DNA of 64,000 nt from Pseudoxanthomonas koreensis_A. Its GTDB lineage: Bacteria; Pseudomonadota; Gammaproteobacteria; Xanthomonadales; Xanthomonadaceae. Below the pieces are notes generated by a model, which made no database searches, was not told where the DNA came from, and saw nothing but the letters and a program-made list of their open reading frames with translations. Of this stretch, positions 46,040 through 57,807 are shown one piece after another. The position numbers were made by a program, and so were the translations under genes. The DNA lies in the NCBI RefSeq assembly GCF_041890415.1, contig NZ_CP169056.1, positions 1,798,001-1,862,000 on the forward strand, given 5' to 3'. How positions within the stretch are numbered: position 1 is the first letter of the stretch; every line of letters begins with the position of its first letter.

Positions 46040-46312
46040 TCAGTTTACAGCGTCCTTCAACGCCTTGCCAGCCTTGAAGGCCGGATTGTTGGAGGCAGCG
46101 ATCGTGATGGTGTCACCGGTCTTCGGGTTGCGGCCGGTACGGGCGGCGCGCTTGCGCACCTGGAAGGTACCGAAGCCAACCAGCGTCACCGCGTCGCCCT
46201 TCTTCAGCGCCTTGGTGATCGAGCTGATCACCGCATCCACGGCGCGGGTGGCCTCAGCCTTGGTGAGGTCGGATGCGACGGCGATGGCGTCAATCAATTC
46301 GGTTTTATTCAT
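46040..46312 (-). CDS. hupB: DNA-binding protein HU-beta
   Basis: The 90-residue protein starts MNKTELIDAIA and has the DNA-binding arm GFGTFQVRKRAARTGRNPKTG and the C-terminal FKAGKALKDAVN. It is a nucleoid architectural protein. It lies downstream of lon, as in E. coli and xanthomonads. A sigma-70 promoter is visible 119 bp upstream. Confidence 0.98.
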   Translation of the reverse strand: MNKTELIDAIAVASDLTKAEATRAVDAVISSITKALKKGDAVTLVGFGTFQVRKRAARTGRNPKTGDTITIAASNNPAFKAGKALKDAVN

Positions 46313-46430
46313 GCGTATGTGCTCCCTGTGCGGCCACGCCGCGAGATGGTGACCGGGCCCGCGCGACCACGCAGGACGTGCCCGATGTTCGGGTCCGCCG
46401 TGCAACCTGACAGTGCCGGCGGGTGCGCCC

Positions 46431-46459
46431 GTTATACAGGGCGGCACCCCATGCGGCAA
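46431..46459 (-). promoter_or_regulatory. Sigma-70-type promoter of hupB
   Basis: On the minus strand TTGCCG and TATAAC are separated by exactly 17 bases, between the lon stop and hupB. The predicted leader is about 110 bases. Confidence 0.65.
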
Positions 46460-46505
46460 GCCGGAAATCCAGCAGTGGCGGGGTTTTCGCCGCGATGCAG
46501 CGCGC

Positions 46506-48974
<2,469 letters not shown>

Positions 48975-49021
48975 GGGGGCTCCGAAGATCTTGGGGGGAC
49001 GATCTGTGCCGTCCCGGCCCG

Positions 49022-49050
49022 TTATGGGGGTTCACCGTTGGCGATGCAAG
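49022..49050 (-). promoter_or_regulatory. Sigma-32-type heat-shock promoter of lon
   Basis: On the minus strand CTTGCAT is followed after 14 bases by CCCCATAA, close to the heat-shock consensus CTTGAAA and CCCCATNT. It ends 47 bases before the lon ATG. Lon is a classic heat-shock gene, so the match is meaningful. Confidence 0.65.
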
Positions 49051-49090
49051 ACGCACGCCAATAAAGCCATCGAATCAATGGCTTGCATAA

Positions 49091-49124
49091 AACAAAACCC
49101 CCGCCGCGTCAGCGCGGCAGGGGT
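49091..49124 (-). terminator. Terminator of clpX
   Basis: On the minus strand a GC-rich stem (ACCCCTGCCGCG with CGCGGCGGGGGT, one bulge) is followed by TTTTGTTTT, 38 bp after the clpX stop. It separates clpX from the lon promoter. Confidence 0.85.
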
Positions 49125-49162
49125 CGGTCGGACGGGCGCACGCCGGACGGCGGCGCCTCGGG

Positions 49163-50452
49163 CTACTCGCCGGAGGCGACCTTGGGCGCGGCCGGTGGCG
49201 AGGCCTGGTAGATCAGGTAGGGCTCGGTCTTGTGCTCGATCACCGACTCGTCCACCACCACCTTGCTCACGTTCTCCTGCGAGGGCAGGTCGTACATGGT
49301 GTCCAGCAGCACCGATTCGACGATCGTGCGCAGGCCACGGGCGCCGGTCTTGCGCTTGAGCGCCTTGCGCGCGATGGCCGCCAGCGCGTCGGGGCGGAAC
49401 TCCAGCTCCACGCCCTCCATCTCGAACAGCTTCTTGAACTGCTTGGTGATGGCGTTCTTCGGCTCGCTGAGAATCTTCACCAGCGCGGCCTCGTCCAGCT
49501 CCTCGAGGGTGGCCACCACCGGCAACCGGCCGACGAACTCGGGGATCAACCCGAACTTGATCAGGTCCTCGGGTTCGACCTCGGCCAACAGCTTGCCCAC
49601 CTCGGCCTTGCGCGTGCTGCTCTTGACCTTGGCGCCGAAACCAATGCCGCCGGCCTCGGTGCTGCGCTGCTGGATGATCTTGTCCAGGCCGGCGAAGGCG
49701 CCGCCGACGATGAACAGGATGTTCTTGGTGTCCACCTGCAGGAATTCCTGCTGCGGATGCTTGCGCCCACCCTGCGGGGGCACGCTGGCCAGGGTGCCCT
49801 CGATCAGCTTGAGCAGCGCCTGCTGCACGCCCTCGCCGGACACATCGCGGGTGATCGACGGGTTCTCGCTCTTGCGCGAGATCTTGTCGATCTCGTCGAT
49901 GTAGACGATGCCCTGCTGTGCCTTGTCGACGTCGTAGTCGCACTTCTGCAACAGCTTCTGGATGATGTTCTCCACGTCTTCGCCGACGTAGCCGGCCTCG
50001 GTCAACGTGGTGGCATCGGCCATGGTGAACGGCACGTTGAGCAGCCGCGCCAGGGTTTCGGCCAGCAGGGTCTTGCCCGAGCCGGTCGGGCCGACCAGCA
50101 GGATGTTGGACTTGGCCAGCTCCACGTCCTCGTTGCGCTGGCGGCTCTCGATGCGCTTGTAGTGGTTGTAGACCGCCACGGCCAGGGTCTTCTTGGCGCG
50201 GGGCTGGCCGATCACGTACTGGTCCAGCACCTCGAGGATCTCGCGCGGCTTGGGCAGCGAACTGCGCGCCGACTGCGCCTTCTCTTCCAGCTCCTCACGG
50301 ATGATGTCGTTGCAGAGCTCGACGCACTCGTCGCAGATGAACACGCTCGGGCCGGCAATCAGCTTGCGGACCTCGTGCTGGCTCTTGCCGCAGAAAGAGC
50401 AGTACAGGATCTTGTTGCTGTCGCCGGAACGGCCTTGCCGGTCTTCGCTCAT
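49163..50452 (-). CDS. clpX: ClpXP unfoldase subunit ClpX
   Basis: The 429-residue ATPase has the N-terminal C4 zinc domain (CSFCGKSQ and CDECVELC, residues 14-40), Walker A GPTGSGKT near 122, Walker B DEIDKI near 188, and the RKSENPSITRDVSGEGVQQ pore/arginine region. It unfolds substrates for ClpP, encoded 162 bp upstream on the same strand. Confidence 0.98.
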   Translation of the reverse strand: MSEDRQGRSGDSNKILYCSFCGKSQHEVRKLIAGPSVFICDECVELCNDIIREELEEKAQSARSSLPKPREILEVLDQYVIGQPRAKKTLAVAVYNHYKRIESRQRNEDVELAKSNILLVGPTGSGKTLLAETLARLLNVPFTMADATTLTEAGYVGEDVENIIQKLLQKCDYDVDKAQQGIVYIDEIDKISRKSENPSITRDVSGEGVQQALLKLIEGTLASVPPQGGRKHPQQEFLQVDTKNILFIVGGAFAGLDKIIQQRSTEAGGIGFGAKVKSSTRKAEVGKLLAEVEPEDLIKFGLIPEFVGRLPVVATLEELDEAALVKILSEPKNAITKQFKKLFEMEGVELEFRPDALAAIARKALKRKTGARGLRTIVESVLLDTMYDLPSQENVSKVVVDESVIEHKTEPYLIYQASPPAAPKVASGE

Positions 50453-50614
50453 GCTTCGCTTTTCCAGTATTTCTGCCCGCCGGGGCGGGATTTCGGGGCG
50501 AGAATAGCACAGGGCCGGAACCGCGCCAGAAGCGCGCCGGACCTGGCTTCACGATGACTTGCAAGCCACGTGCCGCGCACATGGCAGGCGGCACGGCGGC
50601 TGCGGCGGGCTGGA

Positions 50615-51244
50615 TCAGCCAGCCTGGACCGACTCGTCGGGACGCCGCTCGAGGACTTCGTCCACCAGGCCATAGGCCACGGCTTCGGCCGCGCTCTTGA
50701 AGTTGTCGCGCTCGGTGTCGCGGGCGATCGTCTCGATGCTCTGGCCGGTATGCTGGGCAAGGATCTCGTTCAGGCGCGCGCGCATGCTGAGGATCTCGCG
50801 CGCGTGGATGTCGATATCGGTGGCCTGGCCCTGGAAGCCGCCCAGGGGCTGGTGGATCATCACCCGCGAGTTCGGCAGCGCGTAGCGCTTGCCGGCCGCA
50901 CCGGCCGCCAGCAGCACCGCGCCCATGCTGGCCGCCTGGCCGACGCAGATGGTGTTCACGTCGGGCTTGATGTACTGCATGGTGTCGTAGATCGCCATGC
51001 CGGCGGTGACCAGGCCGCCGGGCGAATTGATGTACAGGCTGATGTCCTTTTCGGGATTCTCGGCCTCCAGGAACAGCATCTGGGCAATGATCACGTTGGC
51101 CACGTGGTCCTCGACCGGGCCGACCAGGAAGATCACCCGCTCCTTGAGCAGGCGCGAATAGATGTCGTAGGCGCGCTCGCCGCGGCTGGTCTGCTCGACC
51201 ACCATCGGCACCAGGTTCAGGGCTTTGGTCGGAATCATGCTCAT
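50615..51244 (-). CDS. clpP: ATP-dependent Clp protease proteolytic subunit
   Basis: The 209-residue serine protease has the nucleophile in GQAASMGA near residue 101, His in MIHQPLGG near 126 and Asp in ERDNFKSA near 175. The ATG giving MSMIPTKAL is preceded by GAGG at 11 bases and matches homolog N-termini. An in-frame ATG at 51271 lacks a Shine-Dalgarno. It lies between tig and clpX in the usual order. Confidence 0.97.
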   Translation of the reverse strand: MSMIPTKALNLVPMVVEQTSRGERAYDIYSRLLKERVIFLVGPVEDHVANVIIAQMLFLEAENPEKDISLYINSPGGLVTAGMAIYDTMQYIKPDVNTICVGQAASMGAVLLAAGAAGKRYALPNSRVMIHQPLGGFQGQATDIDIHAREILSMRARLNEILAQHTGQSIETIARDTERDNFKSAAEAVAYGLVDEVLERRPDESVQAG

Positions 51245-51353
51245 GCTTGCTGGCGCCTCGTGGTTGGACATGGGATTCGCGGCTGGCGCCCACTGCGGAC
51301 GCCGGCTGCGGCAGCGGGCTACCCCGTGCGGGGGCGGCTCCGCCGTGACGCGA

Positions 51354-52655
51354 TCATCCCCGGACCGCGTCCTGGAACGACAATACCTGCTCGGTGAGCT
51401 GTGCACGCCCGGCGATCCAGTCGATCACCTGCTCTTCCATCACCCGGGCCTGCAGTCCCTGCATCAACTGGGGGTCGTTGCGGTACATCTCAATGACCTG
51501 CTCCGGCTCCTCGTAGGTGGAGGCGATCAGGCGCAGGGTTTCGTTCACCCGCTGCGGGTCCAGGCGCAGGTCATGGCGGCGGGCCAGCTCACCGACCAGC
51601 AGGCCGGCCAGCACGCGCTTGCGTGCGGCTGCCACGAACTGCTCGTGGGCGTCGGCCGGGGGCTGGCCCGGATCGCGGCCACTGCGGCGGATCTGCTCGA
51701 CCTGCTGGGCCAGCATGCCGCGCGCCTCGCCTTCGACCAGCCGCGGCGGAAGTTCCACGTGGGCCCAGGTGGCGGTCAACTGCTCGCCGACTTCGCGCCG
51801 CAGGCGGGTCATCAGGGCGCCGCGCAGCTCGCGCTCCAGGTTGGCACGGATGTCCTGGCGGAACTTGTCCTCCTGCCCATTCTTGACCCCAAAGCTCTTG
51901 ATGAACGCGGCATCGACCTCCGGCAGCACCGGCTCGGACACCTGGGCCAGGGTCACGTGGACCTTGGCCGTCTTGCCCGCCAGTTGCGGCTGGCGCCAGT
52001 CCTCCGGGAATGCCACTTCCAGCACCTGCGCCACACCGGGCTCCAGCCCGGCCAGCCCGTCTTCCAGCGACGAGAGCAACTGGCCCGAACCGATCACCGT
52101 GCTGAAACGCTCCTCGCCTTCGGCCGGCTGCCGGTAGTCACCCGCCTCGGTCCACAGCGCACCGGCGACCAGGTCGCCCGCCTGCGCCTTGCGCTCGACC
52201 GGGTTCCAGGTGCGGCGCTGCAGGCGCAGGTTCTCGACCATCTGGTCGATGTCCGCATCGGTGACCTCGGCCGTGTGACGGACCACGGTGAGCTTGGACA
52301 CGTCCACGTCGCCGAAATCCGGCACGACCTCGAACGTGGCCACGAACTCCAGCCCGTCCTCGGCATCACCGGCGCGGTCGATGCGCGGATTGCCGGCCGG
52401 GCGCAGGTCGTTCTCGCGCACTGCCGAGTCGAAGGCCTGGCGCACCAGGCTGCCCAGCACTTCCGCCTTGACCTGCTCGCCATAGCGCTGCGCGACGATC
52501 TTGGCCGGCACTTTCCCGGGGCGGAAACCCTTGATCCGGACCGTGCGCGCGAGCTCGCGCAGGCGGCCGTTGACGCCCGACTCCAACTGCTCCGCCGGCA
52601 GGCTGAAGTTCATGCGGCGTTCGAGGTTGCCGGTGGATTCGACAGAGACTTGCAT
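51354..52655 (-). CDS. tig: Trigger factor
   Basis: The 433-residue ribosome-bound chaperone has the N-terminal ribosome-binding signature GFRPGKVPAKIV near residue 45, a central FKBP-type domain (about 155-245; GDLVAGALWTEAG region), and the long helical C-terminal arms. It is the first gene of tig-clpP-clpX. The start is the ATG of MQVSVESTG. Confidence 0.97.
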   Translation of the reverse strand: MQVSVESTGNLERRMNFSLPAEQLESGVNGRLRELARTVRIKGFRPGKVPAKIVAQRYGEQVKAEVLGSLVRQAFDSAVRENDLRPAGNPRIDRAGDAEDGLEFVATFEVVPDFGDVDVSKLTVVRHTAEVTDADIDQMVENLRLQRRTWNPVERKAQAGDLVAGALWTEAGDYRQPAEGEERFSTVIGSGQLLSSLEDGLAGLEPGVAQVLEVAFPEDWRQPQLAGKTAKVHVTLAQVSEPVLPEVDAAFIKSFGVKNGQEDKFRQDIRANLERELRGALMTRLRREVGEQLTATWAHVELPPRLVEGEARGMLAQQVEQIRRSGRDPGQPPADAHEQFVAAARKRVLAGLLVGELARRHDLRLDPQRVNETLRLIASTYEEPEQVIEMYRNDPQLMQGLQARVMEEQVIDWIAGRAQLTEQVLSFQDAVRG

Positions 52656-52925
52656 GGTGATCTGGCTCCTGCGGCCGCGGGCGCCTGCCGCGGCTGAAAT
52701 GCATGTATGGTGGATGTCTGGCGACGGCCGTGCAGCCGGCGCCGGCGGAAACGAGCTAGTTTCGCCGATCAGCCGCCACGACGCCAGTACGGCGCGCGTT
52801 GCGGCATTGACAGCCGCGTGGGCCATCCCGAACAATAGCCGGCCTCGCGGGGCGCCCCCCAAGGCATCACGCGAACCGGGCTCGGCAACCGGGGCTTGTG
52901 CGGTTTCCGGACCGACCCAGCACAC

Positions 52926-53002
52926 CGGGGTATAGCGCAGTCTGGTAGCGCGCCTGCTTTGGGAGCAGGATGTCGGGGGTTCGAATCCCTCTACCCCGAC
53001 CA
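52926..53002 (+). tRNA. tRNA-Pro (TGG)
   Basis: The anticodon loop TTTGGGA gives TGG. The acceptor CGGGGTA pairs with TACCCCG, and CCA is encoded. It is the first of five tRNAs on this strand after tig. The 270 bp between tig and this gene shows no coding frame I can support. Confidence 0.97.
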
Positions 53003-53040
53003 CTCCGCCGCAAGGCGGCATGTCGCGATACCGGAATTGT

Positions 53041-53117
53041 GCGCCCGTAGCTCAACCGGATAGAGCACTCCCCTTCTAAGGGAGTGGTTGCAGGTTCGAT
53101 TCCTGCCGGGCGCGCCA
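53041..53117 (+). tRNA. tRNA-Arg (TCT)
   Basis: The anticodon loop CTTCTAA gives TCT. The acceptor GCGCCCG pairs with CGGGCGC, and CCA is encoded. It reads the rare AGA/AGG codons. Confidence 0.97.
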
Positions 53118-53149
53118 TCTCGGGCGCCGCGGTGGAAAGTTTCAATGTG

Positions 53150-53226
53150 GTGGCTGTAGCTCAGTTGGTTAGAGTACTGGATTGTGATTCCAGTGGTCGG
53201 GGGTTCGAGTCCCCTCAGCCACCCCA
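53150..53226 (+). tRNA. tRNA-His (GTG)
   Basis: The anticodon loop TTGTGAT gives GTG. The acceptor GTGGCTG pairs with CAGCCAC, the base before the discriminator region is C and CCA is encoded. The genome supplies the G at -1 (53149) needed for histidyl-tRNA identity. Confidence 0.97.
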
Positions 53227-53262
53227 CCCCCTCCCTGGCAGGCCGTGCGATGTCGCCCGAGC

Positions 53263-53291
53263 TTGTCAGGTTTGCGCGGTCCCGCTAGACT
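53263..53291 (+). promoter_or_regulatory. Sigma-70-type promoter of tRNA-Lys
   Basis: TTGTCA and TAGACT are 17 bases apart and end 19 bases before the tRNA-Lys start, so this tRNA has its own promoter apart from any read-through from tRNA-His. Confidence 0.5.
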
Positions 53292-53310
53292 GCGCGGCTT
53301 CGGAAGTTTC

Positions 53311-53386
53311 GGGCCGTTAGCTCAGTTGGTAGAGCAGCTGACTCTTAATCAGTAGGTCCAAGGTTCGAATCCTTGACGGCCCACCA
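53311..53386 (+). tRNA. tRNA-Lys (CTT)
   Basis: The anticodon loop CTCTTAA gives CTT. The acceptor GGGCCGT pairs with ACGGCCC, and CCA is encoded. Confidence 0.97.
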
Positions 53387-53401
53387 CCGGAACAACGACT
53401 T

Positions 53402-53426
53402 AGCCCCGCCTCGGCGGGGCTTTTTC
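53402..53426 (+). terminator. Terminator after tRNA-Lys
   Basis: AGCCCCGCC pairs with GGCGGGGCT around a tiny loop and is followed by a T-run, 15 bp after the tRNA. Confidence 0.9.
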
Positions 53427-53495
53427 GTGGACGCAGCCCACCATGTGGCCGCCAACCGCGTGCAGCATCGCGGTCCGCTAGAATGCGCACGCGTT

Positions 53496-53581
53496 GCGAG
53501 AGTGGCGGAATTGGTAGACGCACTGGATTTAGGTTCCAGCGGGCAAGCCCCGTGCGGGTTCGAGTCCCGCCTTTCGCACCA
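53496..53581 (+). tRNA. tRNA-Leu (TAG)
   Basis: A class II tRNA. The anticodon loop TTTAGGT gives TAG, the acceptor GCGAGAG pairs with CTTTCGC, the variable arm is long and CCA is encoded. TAGAAT at 53479-53484 may be its -10 element. Confidence 0.97.
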
Positions 53582-53734
53582 GCCCGCCCGCTGCCCGGAC
53601 ATTTCCGGCGCGGCCACGCCAGCGGCAGCCCACCGGGGGCCAACCCGCCGCCGAACCTTCGCGCCCGGCTACGCCCAAGCCCGCGCCGCCCGTGTATCCT
53701 TCGGCTCGACACATGATCGATTGATGGAGTGAAC

Positions 53735-54496
53735 ATGCGCAGTGGCAACCCCGCCTTGAAGGAATCGACCTTCCTCGACCTGGGCAGCGGCACGGTGGTA
53801 TCCCGCGATGGCGGGGCAATGACCCTCAACGGCACGGTCAACAAGACCGGAATCCTGCTGCTGTTGTGCGTGCTGACCGGCGCCTACGCCTGGCACCAGG
53901 CCATCGCGCCCGACGGCTCGGTCAACCCGGCCATCAACCTCTACCTGTGGGGCGGCCTGATCGGCGGCCTGGTGCTGGCCCTGGTCACCATCTTCAAGCA
54001 AGTCTGGTCCCCCGTCACCGCGCCGATGTACGCGCTGGCCGAGGGCTTCTTCCTGGGCGCCATGTCGGCGATGTTCGAGGCCCGCTTCCCCGGCATCGTG
54101 ATGCAGGCGGTAATGCTGACCTTCGGCACGCTGTTCGCGCTGCTGTTTGCCTACCGCAGCGGCCTGATCAAGGCTACCGAGAACTTCAAGCTCGGGGTGA
54201 TCGCCGCTACCGGCGGCATCTTCTTGGTCTACATGGCGTCCATGGTGCTGCGCATGTTCGGCATCGACATCCCCTTCATCCACGACTCGGGCCTGATCGG
54301 CATCGGCTTCAGCCTGTTCGTGGTGGTGATCGCGGCGTTGAACCTGGTCCTGGATTTCGACTTCATCGAAAGCGGCGTGGAGCATGGCGCGCCCAAGTAC
54401 ATGGAGTGGTACGGCGCGTTCGGCCTGATGGTCACCCTGGTGTGGCTGTACATCGAGTTCCTGCGCCTGCTGGTCAAGCTGCAGTCGCGCGACTGA
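53735..54496 (+). CDS. Bax inhibitor-1/YccA-family membrane protein
   Basis: The 253-residue protein has seven predicted transmembrane helices after a soluble N-terminus of about 40 residues (MRSGNPALKESTF is a recurrent start in this subgroup). Acidic residues in the last loops (DFDFIE) match the pore or pH-sensing aspartates of the BI-1 fold. It is of the Xanthomonas-type YccA-like subfamily. GGAG lies just upstream of the ATG; a GTG two codons earlier is less likely. Confidence 0.88.
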   Translation: MRSGNPALKESTFLDLGSGTVVSRDGGAMTLNGTVNKTGILLLLCVLTGAYAWHQAIAPDGSVNPAINLYLWGGLIGGLVLALVTIFKQVWSPVTAPMYALAEGFFLGAMSAMFEARFPGIVMQAVMLTFGTLFALLFAYRSGLIKATENFKLGVIAATGGIFLVYMASMVLRMFGIDIPFIHDSGLIGIGFSLFVVVIAALNLVLDFDFIESGVEHGAPKYMEWYGAFGLMVTLVWLYIEFLRLLVKLQSRD

Positions 54497-54518
54497 GGGC
54501 CGGGACACCTGGCAACAG

Positions 54519-54545
54519 AAGGGGCGCCGGTGGCGCCCTTTTTGT
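54519..54545 (+). terminator. Terminator of the BI-1/YccA-like gene
   Basis: GGGCGCC and GGCGCCC form the stem with flanking A and T tracts, followed by TTTTTGTT, 25 bp after the stop. Confidence 0.9.
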
Positions 54546-54580
54546 TGGATCTCTCCTGCGCGGCACGCAGGTAGGCACCA

Positions 54581-54617
54581 AACAAAAACGCCCGCAAATC
54601 AGCGATTTGCAGGCGTC
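54581..54617 (-). terminator. Terminator of tRNA-Ser(GCT)
   Basis: On the minus strand ACGCCTGCAAATC pairs with GATTTGCGGGCGT and is followed by TTTTTGTTT, 11 bp after the tRNA 3' end. Confidence 0.88.
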
Positions 54618-54626
54618 TTCATGGTG

Positions 54627-54719
54627 TGGCGGAGTGAGAGGGATTCGAACCCTCGATAGAGCTATTAACCCTATACTCCCTTAGCAGGGGAGCCCCTTCA
54701 GCCACTCGGGCATCACTCC
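54627..54719 (-). tRNA. tRNA-Ser (GCT)
   Basis: A class II tRNA with anticodon loop CTGCTAA (GCT, reads AGC/AGU), a long variable arm, the acceptor GGAGTGA pairing with TCACTCC, and CCA encoded. It lies downstream of csrA on the same strand. Confidence 0.97.
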
Positions 54720-54795
54720 GTCGGTTCGCGCCGCAGCCGCGATCACGAACCGCGAAAGGATACCGTCTGGGCCGGTGCGCGGCAAACGTTTCGTG

Positions 54796-54996
54796 CTATT
54801 CGGCCTGGTCGGCGCCGTCGCTGCCGACGGCCTCGCCGCGCTGGATCCTCTGGTAGATCTCCTCGCGATGCACCGACACATCCTTGGGCGCGGTGATGCC
54901 GATCCGCACCTGGTTGCCCTTGACGCCGAGCACGGTAACGGTGATCGAATCGCCGATCATCAAGGTTTCGCCTACTCGGCGGGTCAGAATCAACAT
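54796..54996 (-). CDS. csrA: Carbon storage regulator CsrA
   Basis: The 66-residue RNA-binding protein starts MLILTRRVGETLMIGD and has VRIGITAPKDVSVHREEIYQRIQ with the Arg that contacts GGA motifs. It controls translation of motility, biofilm and virulence genes in relatives. It lies 162 bp downstream of alaS on the same strand and before tRNA-Ser(GCT), a conserved order. Confidence 0.97.
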   Translation of the reverse strand: MLILTRRVGETLMIGDSITVTVLGVKGNQVRIGITAPKDVSVHREEIYQRIQRGEAVGSDGADQAE

Positions 54997-55158
54997 TGAA
55001 CTGTCTCCAGGGTGCCGGCGTGTCCCGCCGGCCTGCTCAGGCCCGGGTAGAGAACCTGCGCGTCCAAAAATCATCAATACGGCAGGGTTGGGGATCGTAC
55101 TTCCCACCCCAACGCGGCGGCAAGGGTCAATCCTCCACGTGTCGCCGTGAAGACGCCA

Positions 55159-57807
55159 TCACTGCATGCGCTGGGCGACCCACCCGGTGACCTCGTCCAG
55201 GACAAGCGCAAGGGCGGGCCCGTCCTCGCCACCACCCTGGGCCAGGTCCGGGCGACCGCCGCCCTTGCCATTGATACGACCGGCCACGTGGGCCAGAAGT
55301 TCGCCGGCCTTCACCTTGCCCGTTGCGGCGCCGTTCACGCCCGCTACCAGCGCGACCTTGCCATCCTGCGCGCCGGCCAGCAGCACCACGGTGTCGCCCA
55401 GCTGCTGCTTGAGCCGGTCCACCGCCTCGCGCAGGCCCTTGGCATCGATGCCCTCCAGGCGCGCGGCCAGTACCTTGACCCCGCCCACCTCCACCGCGGC
55501 CGAGGCCAGGTCGGTGGCGGCGCTGCTTGCCGCCTTGGCCTTGAACGACTCGACCTCGCGCTCGAGCCGGCGGATACGCTCGGCCAGCGCACGCGCCTTG
55601 TCGGCCACGTCGGCACGGCTGCCGCCCAGGGCGGCAGCGGCGGCGTCCAGGCTGCGTTCCTCGGAGCCGACATGGTCCAGCGCGCCCTGCCCGCTTACCG
55701 CCTCGATCCGGCGCACGCCGGCCGACACACCGCCTTCGGACACGATCTTGAACAGGCCGATGTCACCGGTACGGGCAACGTGGGTGCCGCCGCACAGCTC
55801 CACCGAGTCGCCCATTTTCACAACGCGCACGCGCTCGCCATACTTTTCGCCGAACAATGCCATCGCGCCGATGTCCAGCGCCGATTGCATGTCCATCTGC
55901 TCGATTACGACCGGATGGTTGGCGCGCACCTCGTCGTTGACCATGCGCTCGATCCGCCCCAGCTCTTCGGCCGCCACCGGCTGGAAATGCGAGAAGTCGA
56001 AGCGCAGGCGGTCGGGCGCGACCAGCGAACCCTTCTGCGCCACATGGGTGCCGAGCAGCTCGCGCAGGGCGCCATGCAGCAGGTGGGTGGCCGAGTGGTT
56101 GAGCACGATGGTGGTGCGGCGGCCTGCATCGACACTGCCGGCGAGCACCTGACCCACCTTCAGTTCACCCTCGGCAACGCGCGCGAAATGCCCGTGGAAC
56201 TGGCCGGCGAACTTGTGGGTGTCGGTGACATCCAGGCGCACGCCGTCCGCATGCAGGGTGCCGGTATCGCCGACCTGGCCACCGGATTCGGCGTAGAACG
56301 GCGTGCGGTCGGTGAGGACGATGACGTCCGCACCGGCCTGCGCCGCATCGACTGGACGGCCGTCACGCAGCAGCGCCACGACCTTGAGGTCGCCGGCCTG
56401 CAGCTGATCGTAACCGAGGAACGCGGTCGGCTGCAGGGTGGCGACCAGGTCGGCCGGCAACTGCACGCCGCCGCCGAACTTGCCGGCCGCGCGCGCGGTC
56501 TCGCGCTGCTGCTCCATCGACGCGTCGAAACCGGCGACGTCCACGGTCAGGCCGCGCTCGCGGGCGATGTCCTGGGTGAGGTCCAGCGGGAAGCCGTAGG
56601 TGTCGTACAGGCGGAACGCGTCCACGCCCGGGATCGTGCCGTCGGCGGCGCGCGAGGCGACGTCCTCGAAGATCTTCATGCCCGCGTCGAGGGTCTCGGC
56701 GAAGCGCTCCTCCTCGGCCTTGAGCGCGCGCTCGACCGTGGACTGGGCCGCCGGCAGCTCCGGGTAGGCCTCTCCCATCTGCGCGACCAGGGTCGCCACC
56801 AGCTTGTGGAAGAACGATTCGCGCACACCCAGCATCCAGCCATGGCGCAGGGCCCGGCGGATGATCCGGCGCAGCACGTAGCCGCGGCCCTCGTTCGACG
56901 GCAGCACGCCATCGACGATCAGGAATGCACTGGCGCGGATGTGGTCGGCAATCACGCGCAGCGACTTGTTCTCCAGGTCGGCGGTGCCGGTGAGCTGCGC
57001 GGCGTGGCCGATCAGCGCCTGGAACAGGTCGATCTCATAGTTGGAATGTACGTGCTGCAGGATCGCCGCCAGCCGCTCCAGGCCCATGCCGGTGTCCACG
57101 CACGGCGCCGGCAGCGGGATCAGCGAGCCGTCCGGCTGGCGGTCGAACTGCATGAACACCAGGTTCCAGATCTCGATGAAGCGGTCGCCGTCCTCGTCCG
57201 GCGAGCCCGGGGGGCCGCCGGCGATGTGCGCACCGTGGTCATAGAAGATCTCGGTGCACGGGCCGCAGGGGCCGGTGTCGGCCATCTGCCAGAAATTGTC
57301 CGAGGCGTAGGGCGCGCCCTTGTTGTCGCCGATGCGGATGATGCGGTGCTCGGGTACGCCGACCATGTCGCGCCACAGCGCATAGGCCTCTTCGTCATCG
57401 TGGTAGACGGTGACCAGCAGGCGCTCGGCAGGCAGCTTCCATACCCTGGTCAACAACTCCCAGGCCCAGGCGATGGCGTCCTTCTTGAAGTAGTCGCCGA
57501 AAGACCAGTTGCCCAGCATCTCGAAGAAGGTGTGATGGCGCGCGGTATAGCCCACCGAATCGAGGTCGTTGTGCTTGCCGCCGGCACGCAGGCAGCGCTG
57601 GACGTCTGCCGCGCGCACATAACTGCGCTTCTCCGCACCAAGGAAAACGTCCTTGAATTGGACCATGCCCGAGTTGGTGAACAGCAGGGTCGGGTCGTTC
57701 CCGGGCACCAGCGAGGCGGACGGGACAATGGTGTGACCCTTGCCCTTGAAGAACTCGAGGAAATCGCTGCGGATGCGGGCGGTGGAATACGGAGTGGAGG
57801 CGGTCAT
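55159..57807 (-). CDS. alaS: Alanine-tRNA ligase
   Basis: The 882-residue class II synthetase has the aminoacylation domain (FFKGKGH, then LLFTNSGMVQFKDVFLG), the editing domain with HSATHLLHGALRE near 570 and CGGTHVARTGDIG near 670, and a C-terminal DHHA1-like oligomerization domain. The HxxxH and CxxxH zinc ligands are present. The start at MTASTPYSTARIR fits homologs. It lies between recX and csrA. Confidence 0.97.
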   Translation of the reverse strand: MTASTPYSTARIRSDFLEFFKGKGHTIVPSASLVPGNDPTLLFTNSGMVQFKDVFLGAEKRSYVRAADVQRCLRAGGKHNDLDSVGYTARHHTFFEMLGNWSFGDYFKKDAIAWAWELLTRVWKLPAERLLVTVYHDDEEAYALWRDMVGVPEHRIIRIGDNKGAPYASDNFWQMADTGPCGPCTEIFYDHGAHIAGGPPGSPDEDGDRFIEIWNLVFMQFDRQPDGSLIPLPAPCVDTGMGLERLAAILQHVHSNYEIDLFQALIGHAAQLTGTADLENKSLRVIADHIRASAFLIVDGVLPSNEGRGYVLRRIIRRALRHGWMLGVRESFFHKLVATLVAQMGEAYPELPAAQSTVERALKAEEERFAETLDAGMKIFEDVASRAADGTIPGVDAFRLYDTYGFPLDLTQDIARERGLTVDVAGFDASMEQQRETARAAGKFGGGVQLPADLVATLQPTAFLGYDQLQAGDLKVVALLRDGRPVDAAQAGADVIVLTDRTPFYAESGGQVGDTGTLHADGVRLDVTDTHKFAGQFHGHFARVAEGELKVGQVLAGSVDAGRRTTIVLNHSATHLLHGALRELLGTHVAQKGSLVAPDRLRFDFSHFQPVAAEELGRIERMVNDEVRANHPVVIEQMDMQSALDIGAMALFGEKYGERVRVVKMGDSVELCGGTHVARTGDIGLFKIVSEGGVSAGVRRIEAVSGQGALDHVGSEERSLDAAAAALGGSRADVADKARALAERIRRLEREVESFKAKAASSAATDLASAAVEVGGVKVLAARLEGIDAKGLREAVDRLKQQLGDTVVLLAGAQDGKVALVAGVNGAATGKVKAGELLAHVAGRINGKGGGRPDLAQGGGEDGPALALVLDEVTGWVAQRMQ

